Made by a program: the position numbers and the translations under genes. Below the pieces are notes generated by a model. That model was not told where the DNA came from and did no database searches. It saw only the letters and a program-made list of their open reading frames with translations. A stretch of DNA of 64,000 bases from Flavobacterium okayamense (lineage in GTDB: Bacteria > Bacteroidota > Bacteroidia > Flavobacteriales > Flavobacteriaceae): positions 1,922,001-1,986,000 of the forward strand of contig NZ_AP024749.1 of the NCBI RefSeq assembly GCF_019702945.1, written 5' to 3'. Of the stretch, positions 1 to 8,348 are shown in pieces. Each line of letters opens with the position of its first letter. Within the stretch, counting starts at the first letter, position 1.

Positions 1-299
1 GGGTTTGTGCCCAATGACAAAGGTATTTCAGATGTATTTCCAGTTGATAAAACTACTCCATCTGAAAAACCCATTTGAGTTAATGTTGTAGTCGCAGTTG
101 AAAAGTAACCTACTTGATAGCGACTGGAAACGCCTCTTACACCACTAAAAGTAACATTAGAAACAGTTACACCACTTCCAGTTGGAACTAAGATACCATC
201 TACGAGTTGAGTAGGAGTATAAGCTGTATTATTAATGGTAATTTGGGATTGTAAATTTTGACAAACAAGTAAAACTAAAATAAAGTATATTTGTTTCAT
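1..299 (-). CDS. Secreted choice-of-anchor L domain protein (3'-truncated by window edge)
   Basis: The reading frame starts at the ATG at 299 and runs leftward off the window, so only about 99 N-terminal residues are visible. Residues 1-18 form a signal peptide ending in LQSQ. What follows (INNTAYTPTQLVDGILVP, then GVTVSNVTFSG, then GFSDGVVLSTG) matches the start of the choice-of-anchor L domain, found in very large secreted Bacteroidota proteins that usually end in a T9SS or gliding-type sorting domain. The C-terminus is outside the window, so the anchor type is unknown. It is divergent from the AraC-type gene at 446. Confidence 0.8.
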   Translation of the reverse strand, partial: MKQIYFILVLLVCQNLQSQITINNTAYTPTQLVDGILVPTGSGVTVSNVTFSGVRGVSSRYQVGYFSTATTTLTQMGFSDGVVLSTGNTSEIPLSLGTN

Positions 300-445
300 A
301 GGGCTAAATTTTACATTTAGAAGCATTGCTTTTTTTATCTAATTGTAAATTTAGAGTTAAGTGTAGGTTTGTGTATTTAATGTACGTGTAAAGATGTATT
401 GATTTTAGAAATCTGTACAATTTTAAATTTTAAATCATTGATTTT
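300..445. other. Divergent intergenic region
   Basis: This 146-bp A/T-rich spacer separates two divergent genes and must hold both promoters. I found no clean TAnnTTTG -7 element on either strand, no hairpin with a T-run and no further open frame worth calling. Confidence 0.5.
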
Positions 446-1543
446 ATGTTGTTTGCATTGTTTTTCCCAATTGTTGTATCTTTTGTTATTGGATTGTATT
501 TACTTATATCCAAGCAGAAAATTGGTGTTTCAAAACGTGTATTGGGTGTTTTTTTCTTGTTTTTCTCTTTTGCCCTTTTTGCAATTTCATTAAATTTTAT
601 ACGTTCCTTTTTAGAATCTATACAAAGTGTTTTTCCTTATGTTGAAATACTTTTTTATCCCATAATGTTGTGTTTGCCAGTATTGGTTTTTTTATATGTA
701 AGAAGTTTCGTTTATAATAAAAATGAGCGTATTGGAAAGGAATATTTTGTGCATTTTTTTATTCCAATACAGTCTTTGTTTTTTAATTTATTACCATTTA
801 TTGAGGGAGATTTGACACCTGAAATAGTCAAAAAGCTAGATTATGCTAACTTTTTTTCACTTAAATTCACCTTTGTTTTATTGAATATTTATTACTTAGT
901 AAATGCTTTTATTGTTTTTAAACAAAATAGTTCTAAGATTAAAGATGAATATTCTTATGCAACTGGAATTCAATTTAAATGGATGACATTCTTTGTAATA
1001 GGATATTTAGCTTTTGTATTTTGTTTTTTTCTTTTAAACCCAAATGCATCACCTTTTGTAGTGTATATTCCTTTTTTAATGGTGAGTTTTTATTTGTATT
1101 CTCAGCGATTAAATCAAAATCCTGTTGAATTGCAATTATTAAATGAAATTTTAGATGAAGATGATGGTAAAAAAGATACCAACGGACCACTTTCTGAAGA
1201 GAAAAGATTTGAAATTATTGAGAAGTTGAAGAATAGTATTGAATCCAGTCAATCATATTTAATTAATGATTTGACAATTCATGATGTAGCTAAAGATATC
1301 AAAATTAATAGTAGTTATTTGTCAAATGTTTTAAATCAAGATTTAAAAACAAACTTTGCGACTTTTATAAATTCCTACAGAATTGAAAAAGCAAAAGCAA
1401 TATTATTAGACGAAAAATTCAATCAATTTACTATTGAAGCTATAAGTGAAGAAGTAGGTTTTAAATCGAAATCGTCTTTCAATAATGCATTTAAAAATTT
1501 AGTAGGCATGACACCTTCTGAATTTAAAAAGAAAAACGCTTAG
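446..1543 (+). CDS. Membrane-bound AraC-family transcriptional regulator
   Basis: A 365-aa protein with about seven hydrophobic segments over residues 1-220, a short acidic linker (235-245) and an AraC-type double helix-turn-helix at roughly 270-362. The HTH block contains SYLSNVLNQ, the FINSYRIEKAKAILL helix and the typical ending GFKSKSSFNNAFKNLVGMTPSEFKK. This layout is common in Flavobacteriaceae, where the membrane part is thought to sense an unknown signal and the cytosolic HTH to bind DNA. No ligand can be inferred. The gene converges on the thioesterase gene with only 3 bp between stops and no evident hairpin terminator. The ATG at 446 opens directly into the first membrane helix. Confidence 0.85.
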   Translation: MLFALFFPIVVSFVIGLYLLISKQKIGVSKRVLGVFFLFFSFALFAISLNFIRSFLESIQSVFPYVEILFYPIMLCLPVLVFLYVRSFVYNKNERIGKEYFVHFFIPIQSLFFNLLPFIEGDLTPEIVKKLDYANFFSLKFTFVLLNIYYLVNAFIVFKQNSSKIKDEYSYATGIQFKWMTFFVIGYLAFVFCFFLLNPNASPFVVYIPFLMVSFYLYSQRLNQNPVELQLLNEILDEDDGKKDTNGPLSEEKRFEIIEKLKNSIESSQSYLINDLTIHDVAKDIKINSSYLSNVLNQDLKTNFATFINSYRIEKAKAILLDEKFNQFTIEAISEEVGFKSKSSFNNAFKNLVGMTPSEFKKKNA

Positions 1544-1546
1544 ATT

Positions 1547-1987
1547 TTACAAAGCCGGTTCGTAACTTACAATCGCTTCACGTAACCAATCAGGAATTTC
1601 AATCGACTTCCCAATGGTTGTATCAATTAAAACTTGTACGCTTTTTCCTTTTGCGTGAATCACTTCGTTGTTTTCTTTATCTAAACTTGTAATTAAATAT
1701 TCAATCTCAAAGCTTTTTGAACCTAATTCAGACGTTCTAATTTTAATCGTTGGTTTGTTGGATGTAAGTTTTAATTCTTTAAAATAATCACATTCAATAT
1801 GAGCAATCACAAACATGTGTTTCGTCCAATCCCATTTTGGGCAAGCAGTTGGCATATAATAACCGCGACCCATTTGAAAATATTCAAAATAATAAACATT
1901 ATTCACATGATTTAAAGGATCCAAATCATTCCAACGGATGCTTAAAGGCATTGAAAATTTGAAGACGTTTGTGTTTATATTTTGCAT
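1547..1987 (-). CDS. Hotdog-fold acyl-CoA thioesterase (4HBT/YbgC-like)
   Basis: A 146-aa protein, the usual length for a single hotdog domain. The N-terminal motif RWNDLDPLNHVNN (residues 18-30) is the 4HBT/YbgC active-site region, with candidate catalytic Asp21 or Asp23 ahead of the long central helix (YYFEYFQMGRGYYM). Family members hydrolyse acyl-CoA or acyl-ACP thioesters in the cytosol. The substrate cannot be read from the sequence. It lies just downstream of the ClC-type channel gene on the same strand (11 bp gap), so it may be cotranscribed, although the functions have no obvious link. Confidence 0.8.
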   Translation of the reverse strand: MQNINTNVFKFSMPLSIRWNDLDPLNHVNNVYYFEYFQMGRGYYMPTACPKWDWTKHMFVIAHIECDYFKELKLTSNKPTIKIRTSELGSKSFEIEYLITSLDKENNEVIHAKGKSVQVLIDTTIGKSIEIPDWLREAIVSYEPAL

Positions 1988-1998
1988 AGTTGTGTGTA

Positions 1999-3816
1999 TT
2001 ATTCGATTGTCATCGAAATTAATTTCTTTCGGTATTCTTCTAATATGTGATACTTTGAGATAAAACCAAGGAATTTTCCTTCTTTTAATACAGGAAGCAA
2101 TGTTGTTTGGCTGTTTTCAAATTTATCCATCATCGTATCAGCGGTTTCATCATACAAAATAATTTCTTTTGGTGGACGAATGATTTCTTTAACTGAAGTG
2201 TGTTTCACTTGAAATGGCGATAATATGATAGGGCGAATTTCATTTAAGCGAATAATACCAATAAGTTGTTGATTCTCATCTAAAACCGGAATTAAAATTT
2301 GGCTTGTGGTTTTTAAAACTTCAATTAATTCCTCTAAGCTATTCGATTCACGTATGCTTTTAATATCTGTAGTGATCAATTTAGAAACTTCAATGCTATT
2401 TAGCATGTTTTTATCGCGATTGTCTGTAAAAACTTCACCTTTATCGGCTAAATCTTTAATATCAAAAGCATGTGATTCAAAACGTTTGGTAATAGCAAAT
2501 GAAATAGAGGAAACAATCATTAGCGGAACCATAAGGTTATAACCACCCGTAATTTCTGCAATAAGGAATATGGAAGTTAAAGGTGCATGAAACAATCCAC
2601 TCAATATTCCTGCCATTCCTACTAAGGTAAAATTACTTACTGAAATATCACGGTCGATTCCAACAAGGTTTAAAAATTTAGCAAAAACAAAACCTAAATA
2701 CGACCCAACAAATAAGGAAGGGGCAAAGTTTCCACCATTTCCGCCAGAACCTAAGGTTAAGCCAGTTGCATATACTTTAGCGAGCATTGTAATTCCAACG
2801 AAAACAAGTAAAACCCATCGGTTATCTTTAAAACCGCTTAGAAGAGTATTTTCTAAAATTCGTTCTGGATTATTGTTGGCTAATATTTTGATACTTTCGT
2901 AACCTTCACCAAAAAGTGTAGGGAAGAAGAAAATTAAAACGGCAAGTAAAAAGGCACCAAATAATCCTTTTTTATAAGAACTTTTGCGTTTATGAAACCA
3001 TTTTTCAATACTTCTGAATGTTCTTGCATAATTAATTGAAACGAAGCCCGAAAGAATTCCTAGAAGTATGTAATATGGAATGTTATGATAATCAAAAACT
3101 TCACCTTGTTTGAAATTTAGTAAAATATCTTCATTTAAAACAATTGCCGAAACCAATGCGCCCGTTGCAGCACTAATCATAATGGGAATAAAAGCTGTAA
3201 TACTAATTTCTACTAAAACAACTTCAATGGCAAACAAAACTCCAGCAATTGGAGCGTTAAACGCTGCAGCGATTCCGGCAGCGACACCACAGGCTAACAA
3301 TAAAGTTCTGTCTTTATAGCTTAAGCGATAATTTTGAGCAAAATTACTTCCAAAAGCCGCTCCAGTAATTGTAATTGGCGACTCTAATCCAGCACTTCCC
3401 CCCATACCTACAGTAAAGGAACTTGTAATGATTTGGGAATACATTTGCTTACGAGGAAGAATTCCGTTTTTACGCGCAACGGCATTCATAATTTGAGCGG
3501 TTCCTTTGTGAAGTTCCCCATCGAGAACCTTTTTTACAATAAAAATAGTAAGTAAAATTCCAATTATTGGAAAAGCCGAATTTGAATAAGGTAAATGTAA
3601 AAAGCCATCAATGTATTGAGCAAATTTATAAACCCAATGGGCAAACGTTTTTAAAACAATTACCGCTAAAGCAGAAGAAATTCCGACTAAAACACAAGAA
3701 AGATAAATGAATTGTCTAGGAGAAATTAAAGACTTTACTAAAAACAAAAGACGTTCTAAACGTCTGAAAGCTTTAGTAATGAATCGAGTAAATTTCTTTC
3801 CTTTTGTTTCTGGCAT
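1999..3816 (-). CDS. ClC-type chloride channel or H+/Cl- antiporter with C-terminal CBS pair
   Basis: A 605-aa inner-membrane protein with about ten hydrophobic helices in residues 30-445. Residues 143-147 (GLESP) occupy the position of the GREGP filter motif of ClC proteins and keep the gating glutamate. GGNGGNFAPS at 358-367 matches the GxFxP filter motif. A tandem CBS region spans about 475-600 and ends with EEYRKK. Known relatives are either Cl-/H+ exchangers or Cl- channels; retention of the gating glutamate fits both. CBS pairs often bind adenine nucleotides and gate transport. The start codon at 3816 is followed by a basic cytosolic N-terminus rather than a signal peptide. Confidence 0.9.
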   Translation of the reverse strand: MPETKGKKFTRFITKAFRRLERLLFLVKSLISPRQFIYLSCVLVGISSALAVIVLKTFAHWVYKFAQYIDGFLHLPYSNSAFPIIGILLTIFIVKKVLDGELHKGTAQIMNAVARKNGILPRKQMYSQIITSSFTVGMGGSAGLESPITITGAAFGSNFAQNYRLSYKDRTLLLACGVAAGIAAAFNAPIAGVLFAIEVVLVEISITAFIPIMISAATGALVSAIVLNEDILLNFKQGEVFDYHNIPYYILLGILSGFVSINYARTFRSIEKWFHKRKSSYKKGLFGAFLLAVLIFFFPTLFGEGYESIKILANNNPERILENTLLSGFKDNRWVLLVFVGITMLAKVYATGLTLGSGGNGGNFAPSLFVGSYLGFVFAKFLNLVGIDRDISVSNFTLVGMAGILSGLFHAPLTSIFLIAEITGGYNLMVPLMIVSSISFAITKRFESHAFDIKDLADKGEVFTDNRDKNMLNSIEVSKLITTDIKSIRESNSLEELIEVLKTTSQILIPVLDENQQLIGIIRLNEIRPIILSPFQVKHTSVKEIIRPPKEIILYDETADTMMDKFENSQTTLLPVLKEGKFLGFISKYHILEEYRKKLISMTIE

Positions 3817-3864
3817 TGTAGTTATTGAAACGAATTACGAGCAAAGATAAATCTTACAGAATAC

Positions 3865-4452
3865 TTACCCAAGTTCTTTTAGTTTTTCTTTACACATTAA
3901 TTGAACTTCATCCATAAAGGTAAAAAATTCCGATTCAAAGTCTGCATAATACAATCTTAACTCATTTACAGCTTTGCTTAAATCGTATCTAAACTTGATA
4001 CGATGACTCATTTGCCATAAAATTCGCTCAATTCCTTCAATAGTTTGGTAAGTTTCTAACCAATTTTGTTCAATTAAATAAGGAACCATTCTTTTAGTTT
4101 TTTCTGGAAGAAACTCAAAGTTGTCCATTAATTTTCTGTAAAAATTATCTACAAAATTATGTAAAGGAATATTAGAAAATTTGTCCCAATTTTTAGCTAA
4201 AAAATAATCGTACAAAACATCCATAATCACGCCAGAATAATGTCCGTAATTTTCATGCAAGCGATGTTTGCTTAATCGATAAGTTTCGTTAGCATCGGTA
4301 AATGAATCAATTGCCCGATGCAATAAAATGCCTTTTTGAAAATCACCTTCATAATCCAAATAATCGTTACCCTTAACACTATCAGCCATGAAGTTACTGA
4401 CTTTAATTATGTCGTTTTCTCCAGATAAAAAGATGTGGGCAAGGAAGTTCAT
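3865..4452 (-). CDS. Acyl carrier protein phosphodiesterase (AcpH/DUF479 family)
   Basis: Called as 195 aa from the ATG at 4452. The same frame is open up to 4608, but the added 52 residues are low-complexity and would run over the divergent glmM start, whereas MNFLAHIFLSG is the canonical N-terminus of this family. Conserved blocks include NFMADSVKG, HRAIDSFTDAN and MDVLYDYFLAKNW, consistent with the HD-like metal-binding fold. Known members remove the 4'-phosphopantetheine arm from holo-ACP, although that activity is rarely tested in Bacteroidota. It is divergent from glmM, with an 86-bp shared upstream region. Confidence 0.8.
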   Translation of the reverse strand: MNFLAHIFLSGENDIIKVSNFMADSVKGNDYLDYEGDFQKGILLHRAIDSFTDANETYRLSKHRLHENYGHYSGVIMDVLYDYFLAKNWDKFSNIPLHNFVDNFYRKLMDNFEFLPEKTKRMVPYLIEQNWLETYQTIEGIERILWQMSHRIKFRYDLSKAVNELRLYYADFESEFFTFMDEVQLMCKEKLKELG

Positions 4453-4538
4453 TCTTAATGAAATTATAACGCTAATTTTCTCGTCAATTAGTATATTTGT
4501 TTGCAATTTAAAATTAATAACGCATAATTCATAATAGA

Positions 4539-5927
4539 ATGACATTAATAAAATCAATTTCAGGAATACGAGGAACAATAGGAGGGAACGTTGGAGACAA
4601 TTTGACACCAGTTGATGCGGTTAAATTTGCATCCGCTTACGGAACTTTCTTAAAAAATGCGAATCCGAACAAGCGTTTAAAAGTTTGTATTGGACGAGAT
4701 GCTCGTATTTCGGGCCCCATGATTCATAATTTAGTAGTGAATACTTTAGTAGGATTGGGAATTGATATTGTCGATTTAGGTTTATCAACAACACCAACGG
4801 TTGAGGTGGCAGTTCCATTAGAACAAGCCGATGGTGGAATTATTTTAACAGCTTCTCATAATCCAAAACAATGGAATGCTTTAAAGTTGTTAAATGCTAA
4901 AGGTGAATTTTTAAGCGGTGCTGATGGTGCTCAAATTTTAGAAATTGCTGAAAAGGAGGCTTTTGATTTTGTTGATGTGGACTCGTTAGGTGAAGTTACC
5001 GAAAATGATGCCTACATGGATATTCACATTGATGAAGTGTTGAATTTACCTTTAGTTGATGTTGAAGTGGTGAAGCAAAAGAAATTTAAAGTGGTTGTTG
5101 ATGGTGTAAATTCTTCAGGTGGAATTATAATCCCGAAAGTCTTAGAACAGATGGGCGTTGAGGTAGTGAAGTTGTATTGCGAGCCTAACGGGCATTTTCC
5201 GCATAACCCAGAACCTTTAAAAGAACATTTAGGCGATATCTGCAAACTGGTTGTAGATGAAAAAGCCGATTTCGGAATTGTAGTTGATCCAGATGTAGAT
5301 CGTTTGGCTTTTATTTCAAATGATGGAGAAATGTTTGGTGAAGAATATACTTTGGTTGCCATTGCCGATTATGTATTGAGCAAAACACCTGGAAATACCG
5401 TTTCAAATATGTCTTCTTCTCGTGCGCTACGCGATATTACGGAAAAACATAATGGAAGTTACCAAGCCAGTGCGGTTGGCGAAGTAAATGTGGTTGAATT
5501 AATGAAGAAAACTAATGCTATTATTGGTGGAGAAGGAAATGGCGGAATTATTTATCCAGAGATTCATTACGGTCGCGATGCGGTTGTTGGAGTAGCGTTA
5601 TTTTTAACGTATTTAGCGAACCAAGAGAAAACCGTTGCCGAATTACGTGCAAGTTACCCACAATATTACATGAGTAAAAACAAAATTGAGTTAACTCCTC
5701 AAATAGATGTGGATAATGTCCTTAAAACGATGACAGAGAAATATGCAAATGAGAATATTTCTACAATTGATGGTGTAAAAATTGATTTTCCAACAGAATG
5801 GGTACACTTACGTAAATCGAATACAGAGCCGATTATTCGTATTTATACGGAAGCTCCAACACAAGTTGCTGCCGATACTTTAGCGGTGCGTTTTGTAAGT
5901 GAATTGAAAGTTATTGCGGGGATTTAA
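4539..5927 (+). CDS. glmM: Phosphoglucosamine mutase
   Basis: A 462-aa cytosolic enzyme of the alpha-D-phosphohexomutase family, converting glucosamine-6-phosphate to glucosamine-1-phosphate on the way to UDP-GlcNAc. The phosphoserine loop TASHNP puts the catalytic Ser at 106. The Mg-binding loop DPDVDR gives Asp250, 252 and 254. The sugar loop GGEGNGG is at 330-336, and the C-terminal phosphate-binding loop is RKSNTEPIIRIY. The active-site context favours GlmM over phosphomannomutase, but a close paralog assignment cannot be fully excluded. Its stop overlaps the next ATG by one base (TAATG), which suggests translational coupling to the small membrane gene behind it. Confidence 0.85.
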   Translation: MTLIKSISGIRGTIGGNVGDNLTPVDAVKFASAYGTFLKNANPNKRLKVCIGRDARISGPMIHNLVVNTLVGLGIDIVDLGLSTTPTVEVAVPLEQADGGIILTASHNPKQWNALKLLNAKGEFLSGADGAQILEIAEKEAFDFVDVDSLGEVTENDAYMDIHIDEVLNLPLVDVEVVKQKKFKVVVDGVNSSGGIIIPKVLEQMGVEVVKLYCEPNGHFPHNPEPLKEHLGDICKLVVDEKADFGIVVDPDVDRLAFISNDGEMFGEEYTLVAIADYVLSKTPGNTVSNMSSSRALRDITEKHNGSYQASAVGEVNVVELMKKTNAIIGGEGNGGIIYPEIHYGRDAVVGVALFLTYLANQEKTVAELRASYPQYYMSKNKIELTPQIDVDNVLKTMTEKYANENISTIDGVKIDFPTEWVHLRKSNTEPIIRIYTEAPTQVAADTLAVRFVSELKVIAGI

Positions 5928-6352
5928 TGGATAAAAGTTTTGTCAGAAATAAAGTTATTCTTTATCATTTAAATCATTTTTTGATAACAATTATTGCTTT
6001 TTTTATAGTAAATTATTTTTTTGAAAATCAAAAGTTATCAATTTTAATTGGTGCTATTGTTGTTAATTTAATATTACTTTATGCAAACCCAAAACAATTT
6101 CTTGTCAATTTTGAAATTAATAATGATAAAGTTAACTTTAAATACATTAATAGTCATTTAAGAGAAAGTAATTTAGAAATTTCAATTAATCAATTGGAAA
6201 AATATAAAATTAAAAATGCTGGAATTATTTATAAAAATTCCGAAATCACTTTTTTTCGATCTTATAATATTGAAGATTTTATTGTTTTCAATGATGCATT
6301 AGTTTTTAGATTAGAAAAGTTTTGTAAAAAGAATAATATTAATTTAAAATGA
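5927..6352 (+). CDS. Small membrane protein of unknown function
   Basis: A 141-aa protein that I do not recognise. Two hydrophobic helices (about residues 15-32 and 36-54) are followed by a roughly 85-residue soluble tail rich in Lys, Asn and Ile. It resembles many two-helix proteins with a PH-like cytosolic tail, but that is only a shape analogy. The ATG overlaps the glmM stop by one base, so it is probably translated by reinitiation from the glmM message. It is very A/T-rich compared with glmM. Confidence 0.6.
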   Translation: MDKSFVRNKVILYHLNHFLITIIAFFIVNYFFENQKLSILIGAIVVNLILLYANPKQFLVNFEINNDKVNFKYINSHLRESNLEISINQLEKYKIKNAGIIYKNSEITFFRSYNIEDFIVFNDALVFRLEKFCKKNNINLK

Positions 6353-6361
6353 AAAAATAGA

Positions 6362-6820
6362 GTGAATAGGTTTTTTTTAATTCTGATTGTTATAGTAAAT
6401 TTAACAAGTTGCGCCACAAAAAAAGCTGAAATACCTTCATCTTTAGATCCAATTCATATTCAAAACACAACTAATTTTGCTAAAGAGCAGTTTGAAAGTT
6501 GTATGACTGGGAAATTTGTTCCAATAACGAAAGAAATAGCAACACCAAGAATTGTTAGAAGTTGGAATGAAAATGAAGAAAGAGAAACTTGCAAAGAAAT
6601 AAATAGAAGATTTGGAGATTTAATTGAGTTTAAAATTGTACAAACAGCTGTTTATAAGGATACATATATTTATAGATATAAAGCAAACTATTCTAAGTTA
6701 GATAAACCTGCTGAAATTAGAGTTTATACAACTTTAGACCATAAAATTGATGGTTATATTATTAAAGAAGTTTGGTTAGATAAATACACTAAATTTAAAC
6801 CTTCAAAAACAAAACATTAA
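6362..6820 (+). CDS. Small lipoprotein of unknown function, start probably altered by an indel
   Basis: From a GTG at 6362 this gives 152 aa with a lipoprotein signal (FLILIVIVNLTSC, lipid Cys near residue 17) and a mature part with no recognised domain. The start is odd. An ATG at 6349 overlaps the preceding TGA in the ATGA arrangement, but that frame stops after ATG-AAA-AAA-TAG. Loss of one A from the run would restore MKNRV joined in frame to the lipoprotein signal. Either GTG is a weak real start, or the A-run carries an indel (natural, or a sequence error). The function is unknown. Confidence 0.55.
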   Translation: MNRFFLILIVIVNLTSCATKKAEIPSSLDPIHIQNTTNFAKEQFESCMTGKFVPITKEIATPRIVRSWNENEERETCKEINRRFGDLIEFKIVQTAVYKDTYIYRYKANYSKLDKPAEIRVYTTLDHKIDGYIIKEVWLDKYTKFKPSKTKH

Positions 6821-6948
6821 TGTTTCAAAATTCATTTTTTTATTTAATAGCTATTGGTGTCTTTTTGTACTATAAAAATATATACACCAAAAAGGCAAAA
6901 AACGAAATTGATAATTATCATTCAAAAAACAAAAAAGCTGATTCTTAA
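6820..6948 (+). CDS. 42-aa single-pass membrane microprotein
   Basis: The ATG at 6820 overlaps the last base of the preceding TAA (TAATG). The frame encodes 42 residues: MFQNSFFYLIAIGVFLYYK, then a charged Lys/Asn-rich tail ending in KKADS. The N-terminal 17 residues are long and hydrophobic enough for one membrane helix, with a positive cytosolic tail. The stop codon lies at the centre of the terminator palindrome, so gene and terminator overlap. The coupling to upstream genes and the absence of internal stops support it being real. There is no family assignment. Confidence 0.5.
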   Translation: MFQNSFFYLIAIGVFLYYKNIYTKKAKNEIDNYHSKNKKADS

Positions 6949-6964
6949 GAATCAGCTTTTTTTA
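6932..6964. terminator. Bidirectional intrinsic terminator
   Basis: A perfect 20-nt palindrome (6938-6957, GCTGATTCTTAAGAATCAGC) is flanked by an A-run on the left and a T-run on the right. It can terminate both the plus-strand glmM group and the minus-strand run ending at 6962. It includes the last codons and stop of the 42-aa gene. Confidence 0.8.
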
Positions 6965-7795
6965 TTCACAATATTTTTTAAAATTATTTAAAATAGCTTG
7001 CCAACCATCTCTTTGCATAAAGATAGAATGAACGTTTTCGGGTTCAAAATTTCCGGTAACTAGTATTTTTCCATTAAATTCAATAAATTCTGTCCAAACT
7101 TTTCGTTCTCCTAAGTTAAAAGATAGTTTTTTTAATGGTATAACTTCAGTAAAGGTTCCTTCAAAATCAAATCCCATGCTTCCATCTTTAGATTCCATTC
7201 TATAAAAAAATTGCCCACCGGTTTTAGGTTCGTTATAAGCTTTTGGGCAATGCCAATCATCTGATGCAAAATTCCAATTAATTATATGTTCAGGTTTTGT
7301 ATATTTTTCCCAAACTTCTTGTAAAGGTTTATCAATTAGAGTTTGTACAGTAATCAATTGTACGGTTCCATTTTCTGCATCTTCTTTAACTAACTCCAAA
7401 GCTTTAGGGAAAGTGTCATTAAAAAAATCTTCCCATTTCTCGTCAATTTTTAAAATGGTTTTAAGCGTTGTAACGCCATTTTCTTCTGATAAATAATAAC
7501 TTTCTTCAGAATCTTTCCATTCGTCATTTACTTCTTGTTCTTCAGCGTTTTTAACTTCACCTAAATGATTAAAACTCATTTGAACATTGGGAATCATTTC
7601 AATTATATCAGAAAACATTCCGCTACATTCAGGTGATAAAAAATGAATTCTACTTCCTTTTTTCCAGTCAGAAACGGCAGTTGATCCTTCAGAGAAAACT
7701 TTTGTCCAGTTTTCATAATTACACTTGTTCCATAAACAAAACCAAACTTTTTCTGCAGGAGCATTTATAATTGTAGTAAATGTAATTTGCTTCAT
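6962..7795 (-). CDS. Tandem SRPBCC (AHSA1/START-like) domain protein
   Basis: A 277-aa protein made of two successive SRPBCC domains. The first (about 1-138) begins ITFTTIINAPAEKVWFCLW. The second (about 143-277) restarts with ITVQTLIDKPLQEVWEKYT and contains HIINWNFASDDWHCP. Both ends carry the C-terminal helix signature (FNDTFPKALELV and RDGWQAILNNFKKYC). Single-domain AHSA1-like proteins bind hydrophobic ligands or act as stress-related factors; the ligand here is unknown. Fusion of two copies is less usual, because AHSA1-like proteins of this type are normally about 140 aa. There is no signal peptide, so it is cytosolic. Confidence 0.75.
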   Translation of the reverse strand: MKQITFTTIINAPAEKVWFCLWNKCNYENWTKVFSEGSTAVSDWKKGSRIHFLSPECSGMFSDIIEMIPNVQMSFNHLGEVKNAEEQEVNDEWKDSEESYYLSEENGVTTLKTILKIDEKWEDFFNDTFPKALELVKEDAENGTVQLITVQTLIDKPLQEVWEKYTKPEHIINWNFASDDWHCPKAYNEPKTGGQFFYRMESKDGSMGFDFEGTFTEVIPLKKLSFNLGERKVWTEFIEFNGKILVTGNFEPENVHSIFMQRDGWQAILNNFKKYCE

Positions 7796-7829
7796 ACCTT
7801 GATATTTAGAAGTATAAAGGTATTAATTA

Positions 7830-8345
7830 TTAGTGTTTATTTTTTATTTTGCTTATTAATTTGTATTTATAGAAAGTTCTAATTCCTATAAAAAATGGAA
7901 TTCGACCTCTATAGTGATCTTTATATCTGAAATTTATTAAAACTCCATCTTTTGTCGGAATTACTATCATCTCAACCATATTTAAAAAGAAATTGTTTTT
8001 TCCAAGATAAAAATAGTCATACCCAAAAAAAACTTCCCAATTTAGTTTTTCAAATAAAAGCATAAGTTGTTCTTTATTTTTTGGTTTAGATAGTTTTGTT
8101 TCAATGAATGTAAACTTTAAATTCTTATAATAAGCAATAACAATAGATATTGGTATTATAATATAAGAAATGTTTTTAAGAAGTGGAGTTATTTTAAAAT
8201 CTAGTAATTCACAGACTATCATAAAAACTGATATAAATCCAAGTCCAATGAAAGTTGAAAATATTATTAACTCAAACCAAGATAAGTAATCTATGGATAA
8301 AGTTCTTTTTCTAATAGCTTTATTTAAATCAATTTTTTCACTCAT
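7830..8345 (-). CDS. Membrane protein of unknown function
   Basis: 171 aa with two hydrophobic helices (about residues 22-45 and 53-70) between a short basic N-terminus and a roughly 100-residue C-terminal soluble part. I recognise no domain. It begins 3 bp after the selO stop, so it is probably cotranscribed with selO. Its tail (FEKLNWEVFFGYDYFYLGKN) resembles other uncharacterised two-helix Flavobacterium proteins only in composition. Confidence 0.6.
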   Translation of the reverse strand: MSEKIDLNKAIRKRTLSIDYLSWFELIIFSTFIGLGFISVFMIVCELLDFKITPLLKNISYIIIPISIVIAYYKNLKFTFIETKLSKPKNKEQLMLLFEKLNWEVFFGYDYFYLGKNNFFLNMVEMIVIPTKDGVLINFRYKDHYRGRIPFFIGIRTFYKYKLISKIKNKH

Positions 8346-8348
8346 AAT

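Noticed and set aside
399..593. 64-aa frame at the start of the AraC-type gene
   Set aside because: It overlaps the real gene in another frame, is dominated by Leu/Phe/Cys from the A/T-rich membrane region and has no independent support.
975..1190. Antisense frame inside the AraC-type gene
   Set aside because: It is an opposite-strand frame of a strongly supported gene and has no conserved motif. The same reasoning was applied to the other antisense frames under 120 residues, for example 5024-5362 opposite glmM.
4453..4608. 52-residue N-terminal extension of the ACP phosphodiesterase frame
   Set aside because: It is hydrophobic and low-complexity, overlaps the glmM start, and the family starts with MNFLAHIFLSG at 4452.
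5927..6948. Reading the three small genes after glmM as a defence or toxin system
   Set aside because: They show only tight overlap and membrane or lipoprotein signals. No toxin, nuclease or immunity motif is visible.
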